A DNA stretch of 64,000 nucleotides from CALKAL01 sp051846895 (GCA_051846895.1 JBPYCQ010000007.1:109672-173671); one strand, 5' to 3'; positions 42,616 to 51,518 are shown, counted from the stretch's first letter. A program made the numbers and translations. The notes: generated by a model from the letters alone, not told the origin.

Positions 42616-43086
42616 ATGCTTAATCATAAGGAAAAAGTTATTTTTCATTATGAGCAGTCAATAGAGTACGTCCAATCGTTAAAAAACTTATCAGAAGTCG
42701 AATGGAGAAAGCCACTAGGAGACGAGAAATGGACGATTGCAGAAGTCATTGCACACTTTGAACCGTGGGATGAAATTGTGTTAGAGAAGCGGGTTCCGTA
42801 TTTTTTCACAAGAGGAACTTTACCAAAGTTAAGTCTAAATGTTGATGAAGTGAATCGTGAAGCTGCAAAATATGGAGCAAAGCATACACGTGAAGAGGTG
42901 ATTGATCGCTTTATTCAGTCTCGCCAAAAAATGATTGAAACGATTACAGAAATTGATAGTGAGGATTGGGAAAAGACAATATTAATTGGTGGACAAGCAT
43001 TAACTATTTATGAATATTTTTATAAACTAGCAGAGCATGACGAGCATCATTTCAAACAAATTGATGATTGTTTAGTGGATGAATAG
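42616..43086 (+). CDS. DinB-family protein (YfiT-like)
   Basis: The 156-residue four-helix protein has the DinB metal site residues spread as His in VIAHFEPWDEIV near residue 52 and HDEHHFKQID near the C-terminus (H138 to H142 region). DinB/YfiT proteins are putative metal-dependent thiol transferases or hydrolases, some bacillithiol-linked. TAGGAGGAGATC precedes the ATG, and a terminator follows at the stop codon. Specific activity unknown. Confidence 0.82.
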   Translation: MLNHKEKVIFHYEQSIEYVQSLKNLSEVEWRKPLGDEKWTIAEVIAHFEPWDEIVLEKRVPYFFTRGTLPKLSLNVDEVNREAAKYGAKHTREEVIDRFIQSRQKMIETITEIDSEDWEKTILIGGQALTIYEYFYKLAEHDEHHFKQIDDCLVDE

Positions 43087-43116
43087 AAGCTTAGGAGGAA
43101 AAGAAACCCTAAGCTT
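43087..43116 (+). terminator. Terminator of the DinB-family gene
   Basis: AAGCTTAGG (43087-43095) pairs perfectly with CCTAAGCTT (43108-43116), followed by TTATTG. It lies between convergent genes. Confidence 0.75.
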
Positions 43117-43123
43117 TTATTGT

Positions 43124-43858
43124 CTAAAAAACGTGTTCAAACAAAAGTCGAATAATTAACGCTACTGTTACGAGGCGTAATAGTACCTTGACGTGCTCAC
43201 GCTTCAGTTTACCTGCAAGTCGAACACCAATTTGAGCACCAGATAATGATCCTAACATAAGAGCTAATGTGAACGGCCAAATGATTTGCCCAGTGGAAAT
43301 ATAACTGATTGAAGCTCCAAAGCAACTAGCAAATGTTGCTATACGAACTAAACCAACTGCACGGTAGTAAGATATTTTCATATAAGAAAATAGATAAAGC
43401 ATTAAAGTGCCTTGACCTGGTCCGAAGACGCCGTCATAAATCCCGATTCCATAAAGTAAAGGTGTCCCTTTTGTTCGGAATCGATATTCTTCATTGCCTG
43501 AGAAGTCTGCCTTTCCAATGAATGAAAAAAGAAAAGCAAAAATCAATAGGCCGATTGCAACTTTAAACATAATATCAGGGGAAAGTGCCGTAGCAAGTAA
43601 CCCCCCTGTAATCCCGCCTGCGAGACTTATTGGGATTAGCTTTAATCCTTCTTTAATTGATACTCCCTTATTACGATAAATAGCAATGAAGCTACTCAAA
43701 GAGCTTACCGTATTTGAAACTTTGTTTGCCCCAATTGCCGAATGAACAGGAATCCCTAAAGAAAGCATCGCTGGAAGACTAATTAATCCTCCACCACCAG
43801 CCAATGTACCGAGCGTTGTTGCAACTAAACCGATCAAGTATAAAATGATTAAGTCCAT
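43124..43858 (-). CDS. TauE/SafE-family membrane transporter
   Basis: The 244-residue protein has about seven to eight hydrophobic segments with the family's two half-motifs: GTLAGGGGLISLPAMLSLGIP near the N-terminus (split by its Gly run) and GIYDGVFGPGQGTLML near residue 137. TauE/SafE carriers export sulfite, sulfoacetate or related anions. The gene lies downstream of the trp terminator on the same strand and is probably separately expressed. The substrate is not known. Confidence 0.86.
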   Translation of the reverse strand: MDLIILYLIGLVATTLGTLAGGGGLISLPAMLSLGIPVHSAIGANKVSNTVSSLSSFIAIYRNKGVSIKEGLKLIPISLAGGITGGLLATALSPDIMFKVAIGLLIFAFLFSFIGKADFSGNEEYRFRTKGTPLLYGIGIYDGVFGPGQGTLMLYLFSYMKISYYRAVGLVRIATFASCFGASISYISTGQIIWPFTLALMLGSLSGAQIGVRLAGKLKREHVKVLLRLVTVALIIRLLFEHVF

Positions 43859-43886
43859 GTTGTCATCTCCATTTAGTCAAAAAGAA

Positions 43887-43905
43887 AATCCGCGAATAGC
43901 GGATT
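43887..43905 (-). terminator. Terminator of the trp operon
   Basis: On the minus strand AATCCGC pairs with GCGGATT (43899-43905 and 43887-43893, loop of 5) and TTCTTTTT follows, 37 bp after the trpA stop. Confidence 0.8.
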
Positions 43906-43941
43906 CGTTGCCTTAATTAAAAATAGCATAAAATAAAATTA

Positions 43942-44733
43942 TCATCTATTTTTTGCTTTGACAAGCTGATTGATTGCTTCGTATTCTTTTTGTTGAAGTA
44001 GTTCGATAATTTTACTTCCAACAATGACCCCGTCACAAGAATCGCACATTTCTTTTACATGGTCAGGAGTTGATATGCCAAACCCAGCAAGGACAGGGAC
44101 ATCACTAACCTTCTTTAATTTGGCCAAGTGGTTCTTCAAATTAATATTAAAATCTTTACGCGCGCCTGTAATGCCATTCACCGTAATCGCGTAAAGAAAG
44201 CCTTGTGAAGCTTGAGCAATCTCTCGCATACGCTCTTCAGAACTCGTTAACGAAACAAGCTGAATGAGGGCAATTCCCGCTTCATTTAGCTGCTTATTAA
44301 TCAAGTCATTCTGTTCAAGCGGGAGGTCGGGAATAATAAGGCCATCAACACCTGCCAGCTGCGCATCACGAATAAACTTTGATAGGCCGTATTTAAATAT
44401 TGGATTCATATAAGTCATAAAAATAATAGGTATGTTAATTTTGTTTCGTTCTGCCTGTAATAATTCAATAATTGCTTGCAGTGTGACACCTTCTTTTAAG
44501 GCTCTAATACCTGCTTCTTGAATCGTTGGACCATCTGCGGCAGGATCTGAAAATGGAATCCCAAGTTCAATGGCAGATACGCCAGCTTCTTCAAGTCGCT
44601 GTAAAGTAGGGATGAGTTGTTCAAGTCCACCATCTCCAGCCATAACATATGGAATGAAAATTTTGCTGTTATTTTGAAGTTCATTTTTCAAAGATTTTTC
44701 TAAATATGCTCTTCCGTGTATCATCGTTGTCAT
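43942..44733 (-). CDS. trpA: Tryptophan synthase alpha subunit
   Basis: TrpA cleaves indole-3-glycerol phosphate to indole, which is channelled to TrpB. The 263-residue TIM barrel shows FIPYVMAGDGG near residue 27, the catalytic glutamate in SAIELGIPFSDPAADGPTIQ near 54, the second acid in GLIIPDLPLEQ near 135, and GFGISTPDHV with GVIVGSKI for phosphate binding. It is the last gene of the operon and overlaps trpB by 4 bp (ATGA). Confidence 0.97.
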   Translation of the reverse strand: MTTMIHGRAYLEKSLKNELQNNSKIFIPYVMAGDGGLEQLIPTLQRLEEAGVSAIELGIPFSDPAADGPTIQEAGIRALKEGVTLQAIIELLQAERNKINIPIIFMTYMNPIFKYGLSKFIRDAQLAGVDGLIIPDLPLEQNDLINKQLNEAGIALIQLVSLTSSEERMREIAQASQGFLYAITVNGITGARKDFNINLKNHLAKLKKVSDVPVLAGFGISTPDHVKEMCDSCDGVIVGSKIIELLQQKEYEAINQLVKAKNR

Positions 44734-45944
44734 GAGATCCCTCCTTTATTTGCTTGCAAATTTAAAATTTCTTTTACTTGTTCTACGTCCTTGTCACCGC
44801 GTCCTGATAAACAAATGACGATAGTTTCTTCTTGGGACATATTTTTAGCAAGTTTAGTTGCGTAAGCCACAGCATGTGAGCTTTCAAGAGCAGGGATAAT
44901 CCCTTCAGTACGTGATAAAAGTTGAAAAGCATCGAGTGCTTCGTCATCAGTAATGGCTTCATAAGTCACTCGTTTCGTATCATGTAATAAACTATGTTCC
45001 GGCCCAACCCCAGGATAATCTAGTCCTGCAGAAATGGAATGAGCATGCTGTATTTGACCATGTTCATCTTGTAAAAGATACATCATCGAACCGTGTAAAA
45101 TTCCGACAGATCCTTTCGTTAATGTGGCTGCATGTTTATCGGTATGAACTCCGCTACCAGCCGCTTCAGCCCCGTATAATTTTACTTCTTCATCTTCAAT
45201 AAAAGGATAAAACATTCCCATCGCATTACTACCACCGCCGACACAGGCAACGATTGCATCTGGTAGTTTCCCTTCTTTTTCTAGAATTTGCATCTTTGTT
45301 TCCTGCCCGATTACACTCTGAAAATCACGGACAATTTTCGGGAATGGATGTGGTCCAAGGACAGAACCCATAATATAGTGGGTGTCCTCAACGTTTGCTA
45401 CCCAGTAACGTAAAGCTTCATTTACGGCATCTTTTAATGTGGCACTACCTTGATCGACGCTAACTACTTTGGCACCAAGAAGTTCCATGCGAAAGACGTT
45501 CAACTTTTGTCGTCGTACGTCTTCGGCTCCCATAAAAATAACACACTCTAAGTTAAGAAGCGCACATACCGTTGCTGTTGCAACTCCGTGTTGCCCAGCC
45601 CCAGTTTCAGCGACAACTTTTTTCTTACCCATCCGTTCGGTTAATAATGCTTGCCCTATGGTGTTGTTAATCTTGTGAGCACCAGTATGGTTCAAATCCT
45701 CACGTTTAAGATAAATCTTTGCCCCGCCAATTTTTTTCGATAAGTTTTCAGCAAAATAAAGAGGGTTTTCCCGACCGACATACTCTTTCATTAATGATTG
45801 AAGTCGATTTAAAAACTGATCATCTTGTATCGCTTCTTCATAAGCCTGCTCGAGTTCCTTAACAGCTCCCATTAGTGTTTCAGGAATATATCTACCACCA
45901 TATTGACCGAATTGTCCATTATGATCTGGTTGTGCATATGTCAT
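44730..45944 (-). CDS. trpB: Tryptophan synthase beta subunit
   Basis: TrpB condenses indole with serine using pyridoxal phosphate. The 404-residue chain has FGQYGGRYIPETLM near the start, the PLP lysine in THTGAHKINNTIGQ near residue 95, VAETGAGQHGVATA near 115, the phosphate loop CVGGGSNAMGMF near 236 and C-terminal CLSGRGDKDV. It is a TrpB1-type subunit, as expected next to trpA. Its start abuts the trpF stop and it overlaps trpA. Confidence 0.97.
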   Translation of the reverse strand: MTYAQPDHNGQFGQYGGRYIPETLMGAVKELEQAYEEAIQDDQFLNRLQSLMKEYVGRENPLYFAENLSKKIGGAKIYLKREDLNHTGAHKINNTIGQALLTERMGKKKVVAETGAGQHGVATATVCALLNLECVIFMGAEDVRRQKLNVFRMELLGAKVVSVDQGSATLKDAVNEALRYWVANVEDTHYIMGSVLGPHPFPKIVRDFQSVIGQETKMQILEKEGKLPDAIVACVGGGSNAMGMFYPFIEDEEVKLYGAEAAGSGVHTDKHAATLTKGSVGILHGSMMYLLQDEHGQIQHAHSISAGLDYPGVGPEHSLLHDTKRVTYEAITDDEALDAFQLLSRTEGIIPALESSHAVAYATKLAKNMSQEETIVICLSGRGDKDVEQVKEILNLQANKGGIS

Positions 45945-46558
45945 TATAATCTCTCCTTCACGTTTTGAACGAATGTATAAATTTTTTGCGTATCTTTTAC
46001 CCCGCCAGTTTCAACCCCACTTGACACATCGACCATTGCTGGTTGAACAAGTGATATCGCCTCTTGAACGTTTTCGGGGGTTAATCCACCAGCAAGAATG
46101 AGTTTATTCCGATCAATGTGCTGACGATCAAGTAATTCCCAATCAAAGCGAGTTCCGTTCCCACCGCGTTCAGGACCAATCCCGCTATCTAGTAAAATGT
46201 AAGCAGCATCTTGATAAATACCGACTGCTTGTAAATCCATTTCTGATTTTACACGGATTGATTTAATATAAGGCACGTTCAACTTTTTGCAAAAATGAAG
46301 CGTTTCATCTCCGTGCAACTGGATGTAATCGAGACCGACGAATCTTGCTGTATGTTCAAGCACTTCCTTAGAGGCATTGACGAACACGCCGATTTTTTTG
46401 ACGGAACTTGGTAAGTTATCGGCAATATCTTTCGCCTCATCAATCGTCACTTGGCGCTTACTTTTTGCAAAAACAAATCCAATGGCATCGGCTCCAGCAT
46501 CGACCGCGGCTAAAGCGTGTTCAATGTTTTTAATTCCGCAAATTTTAATTTCTGTCAT
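45944..46558 (-). CDS. trpF: Phosphoribosylanthranilate isomerase
   Basis: TrpF performs the Amadori rearrangement in tryptophan synthesis. The 204-residue barrel starts KICGIKNIEHA with the catalytic Cys at about residue 7, has GFVFAKSKRQV, DYIQLHGDE and the catalytic Asp in ILLDSGI, and ends with AGGLTPENV and VDVSSGVE. The frame is open to a GTG at 46567, but AGAAGGTGATCAAT leads to the ATG at 46556-46558. Upstream of it lies the repeat array that separates it from trpC, so its own strong ribosome site is needed. Confidence 0.96.
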   Translation of the reverse strand: MTEIKICGIKNIEHALAAVDAGADAIGFVFAKSKRQVTIDEAKDIADNLPSSVKKIGVFVNASKEVLEHTARFVGLDYIQLHGDETLHFCKKLNVPYIKSIRVKSEMDLQAVGIYQDAAYILLDSGIGPERGGNGTRFDWELLDRQHIDRNKLILAGGLTPENVQEAISLVQPAMVDVSSGVETGGVKDTQKIYTFVQNVKERL

Positions 46559-46604
46559 ATTGATCACCTTCTATATTAAGTAAATACACATTAAGTTTTG
46601 GTTT

Positions 46605-46970
46605 CAATCTGCAAAAAACATGTGCAATCAGCCAAATTGCGCTTTAATCTTCCAAATCTGAGAATCAATCTGCTAAAAAAGAGATTCTATCTTCCAAAAA
46701 CGAAATTCTATCTTCCAAAATATTAATTTAATCTGCCAAATTAGCATCTCAATCTGCCAATCAAACATTTTACTTTAAAATAAAAGTTCAATCTGCCATA
46801 TGAGTATTTTAATCTTCCAAAATTGAAGTCAATCTGCCAAATAAACAATTTAATCTTCCAAAATCAGATTTCAATCTGCCAAATTAGCATTTTCATCTTC
46901 CAAAATCAGATTTCAATTTGCCAAATCAACACTTTAATCTTCCAAAACCGAAATTCAATCTGCCAATCAA
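46605..46970. repeat. Short-period repeat array 3, 18 units, inside the trp operon
   Basis: Units of 20-21 bp carry a core AATCTGCCAAA or AATCTTCCAAA and an A/T-rich variable part. The ATC of successive cores lies at 46607, 46627, 46647, 46668, 46689, 46710, 46731, 46752, a degenerate unit near 46772, then 46791, 46812, 46832, 46853, 46874, 46895, 46916, 46937 and 46958. From 46791 on, nine units strictly alternate CTGCC and CTTCC, making a 42-bp higher-order repeat. The array fills the only large gap in the operon, between trpC and trpF, and should be present in the trp mRNA. Open frames through it are periodic artefacts. No closing hairpin is seen. Confidence 0.95.
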
Positions 46971-47000
46971 GGACGTTCAACAGCACTACACTTGATAACT

Positions 47001-47783
47001 CTAAACTATTGGTACTTGTAGACTTTGTAGTTTCGCTTCAACATCATCACTTAGCATGAGTGATTCGCCAACGAGGATGCCGTGTGCTCCAGCTTTGGCA
47101 ACTCGCAAAGCGTCTTCATGAGAATGGATGCCGCTTTCACTTATGACAGTGATTTTCGGGTTGGTTATACGTTTTATTAAATTCTCTGTCACAGCAAGGT
47201 CTACTTCGAAAGTTTTTAAATTACGGTTATTTATCCCGATGATAGTAGCCCCAATTTTAAAAGCTGTTTCGAGCTCTTCTTCGTTATGAACTTCAAACAA
47301 AACCTCAAGGCCAGAGCTTTTCGCATAATGATTAAGTTCTTTTAATCTTTCAAAAGGAAGAGCAGCAGCAATTAATAAAATGACGTTAGCGCCAGCGCGT
47401 TTTGCTCGGTCAATTTGTATTTCGTCGATAATAAAATCTTTACATAGGATTGGAAGGCTCACTTTTTTCCTCACATTGACTAAATCCTCAATCGTCCCTT
47501 TGAAAAAAGGTGTATCTGTCAAGACGGAAATGGCACTTGCTCCACCTTGTTCGTAAATAGTTGCTTGCTCATCAAGGTCTATCCCAACGTTAATATCTCC
47601 CTTTGAAGGGGAGGCACGTTTAATTTCTGCAATGACAGCTAAACGGTTTGAACGTAATAGAGTATCGTATAAAGATTGAGTTCTGTTGACCTTAATTTTT
47701 TCACCAAATTCCGGCTCGAGCTTCATTTTTTCAACTTCAATTTTCTTTTTTTCTAAAATACGGTCTAAAATGGTCTCCGTCAT
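47001..47783 (-). CDS. trpC: Indole-3-glycerol phosphate synthase
   Basis: TrpC closes the indole ring from CdRP with release of carbon dioxide. The 260-residue barrel has AEIKRASPSKGDI near residue 52 (catalytic Lys), SVLTDTPFFKG near 86, LCKDFIIDEIQI near 110, NNRNLKTFEVD near 180 and SESGIHSHED near 210, with GESLMLS at the end. It overlaps trpD by 4 bp. The repeat array begins about 30 bp past its stop codon. Confidence 0.97.
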   Translation of the reverse strand: MTETILDRILEKKKIEVEKMKLEPEFGEKIKVNRTQSLYDTLLRSNRLAVIAEIKRASPSKGDINVGIDLDEQATIYEQGGASAISVLTDTPFFKGTIEDLVNVRKKVSLPILCKDFIIDEIQIDRAKRAGANVILLIAAALPFERLKELNHYAKSSGLEVLFEVHNEEELETAFKIGATIIGINNRNLKTFEVDLAVTENLIKRITNPKITVISESGIHSHEDALRVAKAGAHGILVGESLMLSDDVEAKLQSLQVPIV

Positions 47784-48811
47784 GATGACATCACCTTTCT
47801 ACTTCTTGATTCACTGTATGAAATTAGTTCGTTTAATTTACGTAATGCGGCGCCGGAAATAATTGACTCCCGAGCAATTTGAACGCCATCTTGAACAGTT
47901 GATGCTTTACCTGATGCAAACAATCCGATTCCAGCATTAAAGAGGACGGTATCTAAATAAGGCCCGCTTTCGCCATTTAGCACGCTTAATAGAATATCAG
48001 CATTCCTCTTAGCATCACCACCGCGGATCGCTTCATTATCGTATGCCTTTAATCCGACATCTTCTGCTCTTAAGCTAAACGGGATTGTTTCACCTTCAGC
48101 TAATAAAACAAGATGATTCTCTCCAGCTAATGATGCTTCATCCATCCCACCAGCACCGTTAATCACGACAGCTCTTTTTCGACCTAATTGATTCAATACA
48201 GCTGCTAGTTTCATAACGATATCGTGGCGGTAAACTCCTAAAAATTGAGTTTCAAGATCGACAGGGTTTGTTAATGGCCCTATTAAATTAAATACGGTTG
48301 GAACACCTAGCTCTTTTCTCACTTTCATAATTCGTTTAATTCGAGAATGTACATGTGGAGCGAACAAGAAGGCAATCCCAACATCTTCAAGTAAATATTC
48401 AACTTCTTGACTAGAAAAATCTAAAGCAACCCCTAATTGTTCTAAAACATCAGCACTTCCTGTTTTACTAGAAACACTTCGATTGCCGTGTTTTGCCATC
48501 TTTACCCCAGCCCCAGCTAAAACAAAGGCGGTAGTTGTGCTTATGTTAAAACTGTGTGATTGGTCTCCACCCGTACCGCAGTTATCCATAACACCTGGCA
48601 AATGACATTTAATCGGCATCGCATGTTCTCTTAACACTTCAACAATTCCTGTAATTTCTTCAACAGTTTCACCACGCACTTTTAAGCTAGTTAAAACAGC
48701 TGCAATCTCGCTATCGGTTATTTGTTCAGAAAAAAGGGAGCGAGTCACCTCTTTCATTTCATCACGATTTAATTTTTCACCAACAGAAAGTTTATTTAGC
48801 AAATGCTTCAT
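47780..48811 (-). CDS. trpD: Anthranilate phosphoribosyltransferase
   Basis: TrpD joins anthranilate to PRPP. The 343-residue enzyme shows the glycine-rich DNCGTGGDQSHSFNIST near residue 80, AKHGNRSVSSKTGSADVLE near 105 and the metal-binding GMDEASLAGEN near 223. Length is normal. It overlaps trpG by 20 bp and trpC by 4 bp, so the genes are translationally coupled. Confidence 0.97.
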   Translation of the reverse strand: MKHLLNKLSVGEKLNRDEMKEVTRSLFSEQITDSEIAAVLTSLKVRGETVEEITGIVEVLREHAMPIKCHLPGVMDNCGTGGDQSHSFNISTTTAFVLAGAGVKMAKHGNRSVSSKTGSADVLEQLGVALDFSSQEVEYLLEDVGIAFLFAPHVHSRIKRIMKVRKELGVPTVFNLIGPLTNPVDLETQFLGVYRHDIVMKLAAVLNQLGRKRAVVINGAGGMDEASLAGENHLVLLAEGETIPFSLRAEDVGLKAYDNEAIRGGDAKRNADILLSVLNGESGPYLDTVLFNAGIGLFASGKASTVQDGVQIARESIISGAALRKLNELISYSESRSRKVMSS

Positions 48812-49394
48812 GTTGATTCTCCTTTCCGAGTTCTAATAGAAATTGATTTAATATTTGTTTCCCGTGAGATGTTCCCAGTGATTCAGGATGAAATTGCAAC
48901 CCGTAAACAGGGTATTGATAATGTTTAATTGCCATCAGTTCACGGTCATCCATCGCAATAGCTAGCTTTTCGAAATAGGGTGGCAGCGTATGTGAATCGA
49001 CGACTAATGAATGATAACGCATCACTTCCAAAGGCTGTGGTAAATATTGAAATAACCCAGATCCTTTATGTCTAATTAATGATTTCTTCCCATGTCTTAT
49101 TGATGAGGCTTTAATGATTTTCGCACCGAATGCTGCTGCAATCGTTTGATGACCTAAACAAATACCCAAAATCGGAAGCTTCGTATAAAAATGTTCAACG
49201 ACTTGTAGACTAACTCCGGCATCATCTGGTCTACCAGGCCCAGGTGATATGACAATGCCTTTTAGGTTCATTTTTTCAATGTCATCAATGGTAATCTCAT
49301 CGTTACGTCTGACGATGACATCGGCACCTAACTCTTCTAAATACTGACTAATGTTATAAGTAAAAGAATCGTAATTATCGATTAATAAAATCAT
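48792..49394 (-). CDS. trpG: Anthranilate synthase component II (glutamine amidotransferase)
   Basis: TrpG supplies ammonia from glutamine to TrpE. The 200-residue class I amidotransferase has IDNYDSFTYN at the start, the oxyanion motif SPGPGRPDDAG near residue 50, the nucleophile in LGICLGHQ near 80 and the His-Glu pair in QFHPESLGTSHG near 170. Because folate synthesis also needs such a subunit (PabA), it may serve both pathways if no separate pabA exists elsewhere. It lies 5 bp after trpE. Confidence 0.95.
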   Translation of the reverse strand: MILLIDNYDSFTYNISQYLEELGADVIVRRNDEITIDDIEKMNLKGIVISPGPGRPDDAGVSLQVVEHFYTKLPILGICLGHQTIAAAFGAKIIKASSIRHGKKSLIRHKGSGLFQYLPQPLEVMRYHSLVVDSHTLPPYFEKLAIAMDDRELMAIKHYQYPVYGLQFHPESLGTSHGKQILNQFLLELGKENQHEAFAK

Positions 49395-49399
49395 CGCGT

Positions 49400-50773
49400 T
49401 TATACCTCCATTAAGGCTTTTGCTTTATTTAAAGTTTCTTCGTATTCATTAACAGGGATGGAATCGTATACGACACCTGCTCCAGCTTGAACGTGAGCAG
49501 CACCATCTTTTAAAACCATCGTGCGAATCGTTAAGGCAAAATCAAAGTTTCCGTTTATGCCTAAATAACCAATCGCCCCCGAATAAACACCGCGTTTACT
49601 TTTTTCTAGTTCATTAATAATTTGCATCGCTCGAATTTTCGGTGCTCCACTGACTGTTCCTGCCGGTAAACATGCTGTTAAGGCATCGATAGAAGAGAGG
49701 CCATATTTTAACTTACCAGTGACTTCTGAAACGATGTGCATTACGTAACGATAATGCTCAATCACCATGTTTTTACTTAATTGAATGGTTCCGGGCTGAC
49801 AAATTTTCCCTAGGTCATTACGTCCTAAATCAACGAGCATTGAATGTTCAGCGATTTCTTTTTCATCCTTTAATAAATCTTGTTCAAGCTGCCTGTCTTC
49901 GAATTCGTTGTTGCCACGCTTTCTAGTTCCAGCAATCGGATTTGTCGTAACGGTCCGGTCTTGCACTTTAATTAAACTTTCAGGCGATGCGCCAAGGACT
50001 TGATAACTTTCAAAATCGATATAAAACATATAAGGTGAAGGATTGCTTTTTCTTAATTGTCGGTAATAAGAAAATGGATTACCTGCAAATTGTGCAGTTA
50101 AACGCTGCGATATGACAGCTTGGAAAATATCACCGTTCTCGATATGATGCTTTACAGTTTCGACCATTTTTTCGAATTCGTCTTGAGTAACGTTCGATTC
50201 AAAAGCTGACAAGTCAAAAGGTTCATCTGCTTGATTGTTTTGTTGATTCATTTGTTGAGCTAATTTTTCTAGTTCGTCATCACAATCAATGGCTTCATTC
50301 GTAATCCACCGATCGAAGACGAACAGGTGAATTTGTTGGAGTAAATGGTCATAGACAATGACTTTTTCAAAAAACATGAAGTGTAAGTCAGGCATCTTTA
50401 ACTCATCGTGTAAGTCAGCTCCTATATGTTCAATATGTTTAACGATGTCATAACCTATATAGCCAACGCCCCCCGCAGAAAAAGGGATGGTAGAAGGTAG
50501 GTCGATATTGTCAATGGTGAATGTTTTTAAAACTTCAAGTGGGTTCCCTGATTCAATGGTGTTTTGATTATGATAGAGATCACGTAATTCAATTTGTTTG
50601 TCCTGGGCAATCATTTCATAAAAAGGATCAGCTCCAATAAATGAGAACCTTCCTGACTTTTCATGTTTTAATGAGCTTTCCAATAGGAACTTTTTGTTGC
50701 TAGTTAGTTTTAAAAATATTGAAATCGGAGTATGTTGATCTCCTTCTATTATTTGATGTGAATAGTTAATCAT
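49400..50773 (-). CDS. trpE: Anthranilate synthase component I
   Basis: TrpE makes anthranilate from chorismate with ammonia from TrpG; it is the first committed step and is usually inhibited by tryptophan. The 457-residue protein has the feedback-site LLESS near residue 33, VISQRLTAQF near 220, PIAGTRKRG near 287, DLGRNDLGKI near 316, and PAGTVSGAPK and GAIGYLG near 370 to 400, all chorismate-enzyme hallmarks. AAAAGGAGGATAAC precedes the ATG. Transcription enters from the tandem T-box leader at 50845-51480. Confidence 0.97.
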   Translation of the reverse strand: MINYSHQIIEGDQHTPISIFLKLTSNKKFLLESSLKHEKSGRFSFIGADPFYEMIAQDKQIELRDLYHNQNTIESGNPLEVLKTFTIDNIDLPSTIPFSAGGVGYIGYDIVKHIEHIGADLHDELKMPDLHFMFFEKVIVYDHLLQQIHLFVFDRWITNEAIDCDDELEKLAQQMNQQNNQADEPFDLSAFESNVTQDEFEKMVETVKHHIENGDIFQAVISQRLTAQFAGNPFSYYRQLRKSNPSPYMFYIDFESYQVLGASPESLIKVQDRTVTTNPIAGTRKRGNNEFEDRQLEQDLLKDEKEIAEHSMLVDLGRNDLGKICQPGTIQLSKNMVIEHYRYVMHIVSEVTGKLKYGLSSIDALTACLPAGTVSGAPKIRAMQIINELEKSKRGVYSGAIGYLGINGNFDFALTIRTMVLKDGAAHVQAGAGVVYDSIPVNEYEETLNKAKALMEV

Positions 50774-50844
50774 TTTGTTATCCTCCTTTTGACTTTGACA
50801 CTGATCTATTGTTCTGAGCTCGCTTTATTGGCTCTTTATTTCGT

Positions 50845-51140
50845 TGTATAAACAAAAAATCCCCTGCAAACTAATAAATGTTTGCAGAGGACGAGTTAAT
50901 CGCGGTGCCACCTCAATTGGAAAGATTGTCTTTCCCAGCTCATTCGGCTACGGGAAATAGTACAAAGCTATTTCCGATATCCTATCCTGTTAACGGTGGA
51001 AGCCGTGTTGCCCTACTTGATTGTTCAAGCAACCTCTCGTAAGTCCATTCAGTAAACCGTATCGTATTAGCATCTCACCACCGCTAACTCTCTGGAACGA
51101 ATCCGATTTACTTACTCCTCTTACTCAACGATTTTAAAGT
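50845..51140 (-). promoter_or_regulatory. Tryptophan T-box riboswitch, trpE-proximal copy
   Basis: Minus-strand RNA contains stem I elements with the specifier TGG (51045-51047, in context GAATGGACTT), the T-box antiterminator AGGTGGCACCGCG (50901-50913), and an intrinsic terminator with stems 50861-50871 and 50880-50890 followed by six T. Uncharged tRNA-Trp should pair with the specifier and with TGGC of the T-box and so prevent termination before trpE. Second of two tandem copies. Confidence 0.95.
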
Positions 51141-51191
51141 ATATCATTATATATTAGTGACGGGGGAATGCCACTTTTTCACATTAATACA

Positions 51192-51480
51192 AATAAAAAA
51201 GGGCCTCCCATCCTATAAAAAGGACGGGAAACCCGTGGTACCACCTTTGTTGACTGTAAGAACAGCCCACTTTAACCGTATCGAAGTAACGAAATACTTG
51301 AATACGTGTCTCTTGTATCGATGAGACGTTCGCTAGCCATACTCATAACATATGTTACTTTGGGCTAGAGGCTCAGAAGTCCATTCCTTTCATCTCGCAG
51401 GCTAGTTCACACCGACCACTAGCTCTCTGAACTGTTTGAAGAAAGTACTCCTCTTCGTCAACGCCGAATCCATTTTGAAT
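51192..51480 (-). promoter_or_regulatory. Tryptophan T-box riboswitch, promoter-proximal copy
   Basis: A second complete T-box: specifier TGG at 51381-51383 in context GAATGGACTT, T-box AGGTGGTACCACGG at 51233-51246, and terminator stems 51201-51213 and 51222-51234 followed by six T. It lies 50 bp before the second copy and just after the promoter. Two serial tRNA-Trp checks give a tighter switch than one. Confidence 0.95.
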
Positions 51481-51489
51481 TTGTTATTT

Positions 51490-51518
51490 ATCATATGCTC
51501 TTTTTGAAATCATGTCAA
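51490..51518 (-). promoter_or_regulatory. trp: Sigma-A promoter of the trp operon
   Basis: On the minus strand a perfect TTGACA (51513-51518), a 17-bp spacer and TATGAT (51490-51495) lie directly before the first T-box. The next upstream gene on this strand ends at 51533, so the leader starts here. Confidence 0.9.

Noticed and set aside
46605..46970. CRISPR array
   Set aside because: Conserved part is only about 11 bp, spacers are about 10 bp and similar to each other, and no cas gene is present.
46823..47059. Frame of 78 codons with repeating ICQI/FQNQIS residues
   Set aside because: Artefact of the 21-bp period of array 3, which keeps frame; it runs into trpC in antisense.
51192..51480. 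A second, different amino-acid specificity for the first T-box
   Set aside because: Its specifier context GAATGGACTT is the same as in the second copy, so both read tryptophan.
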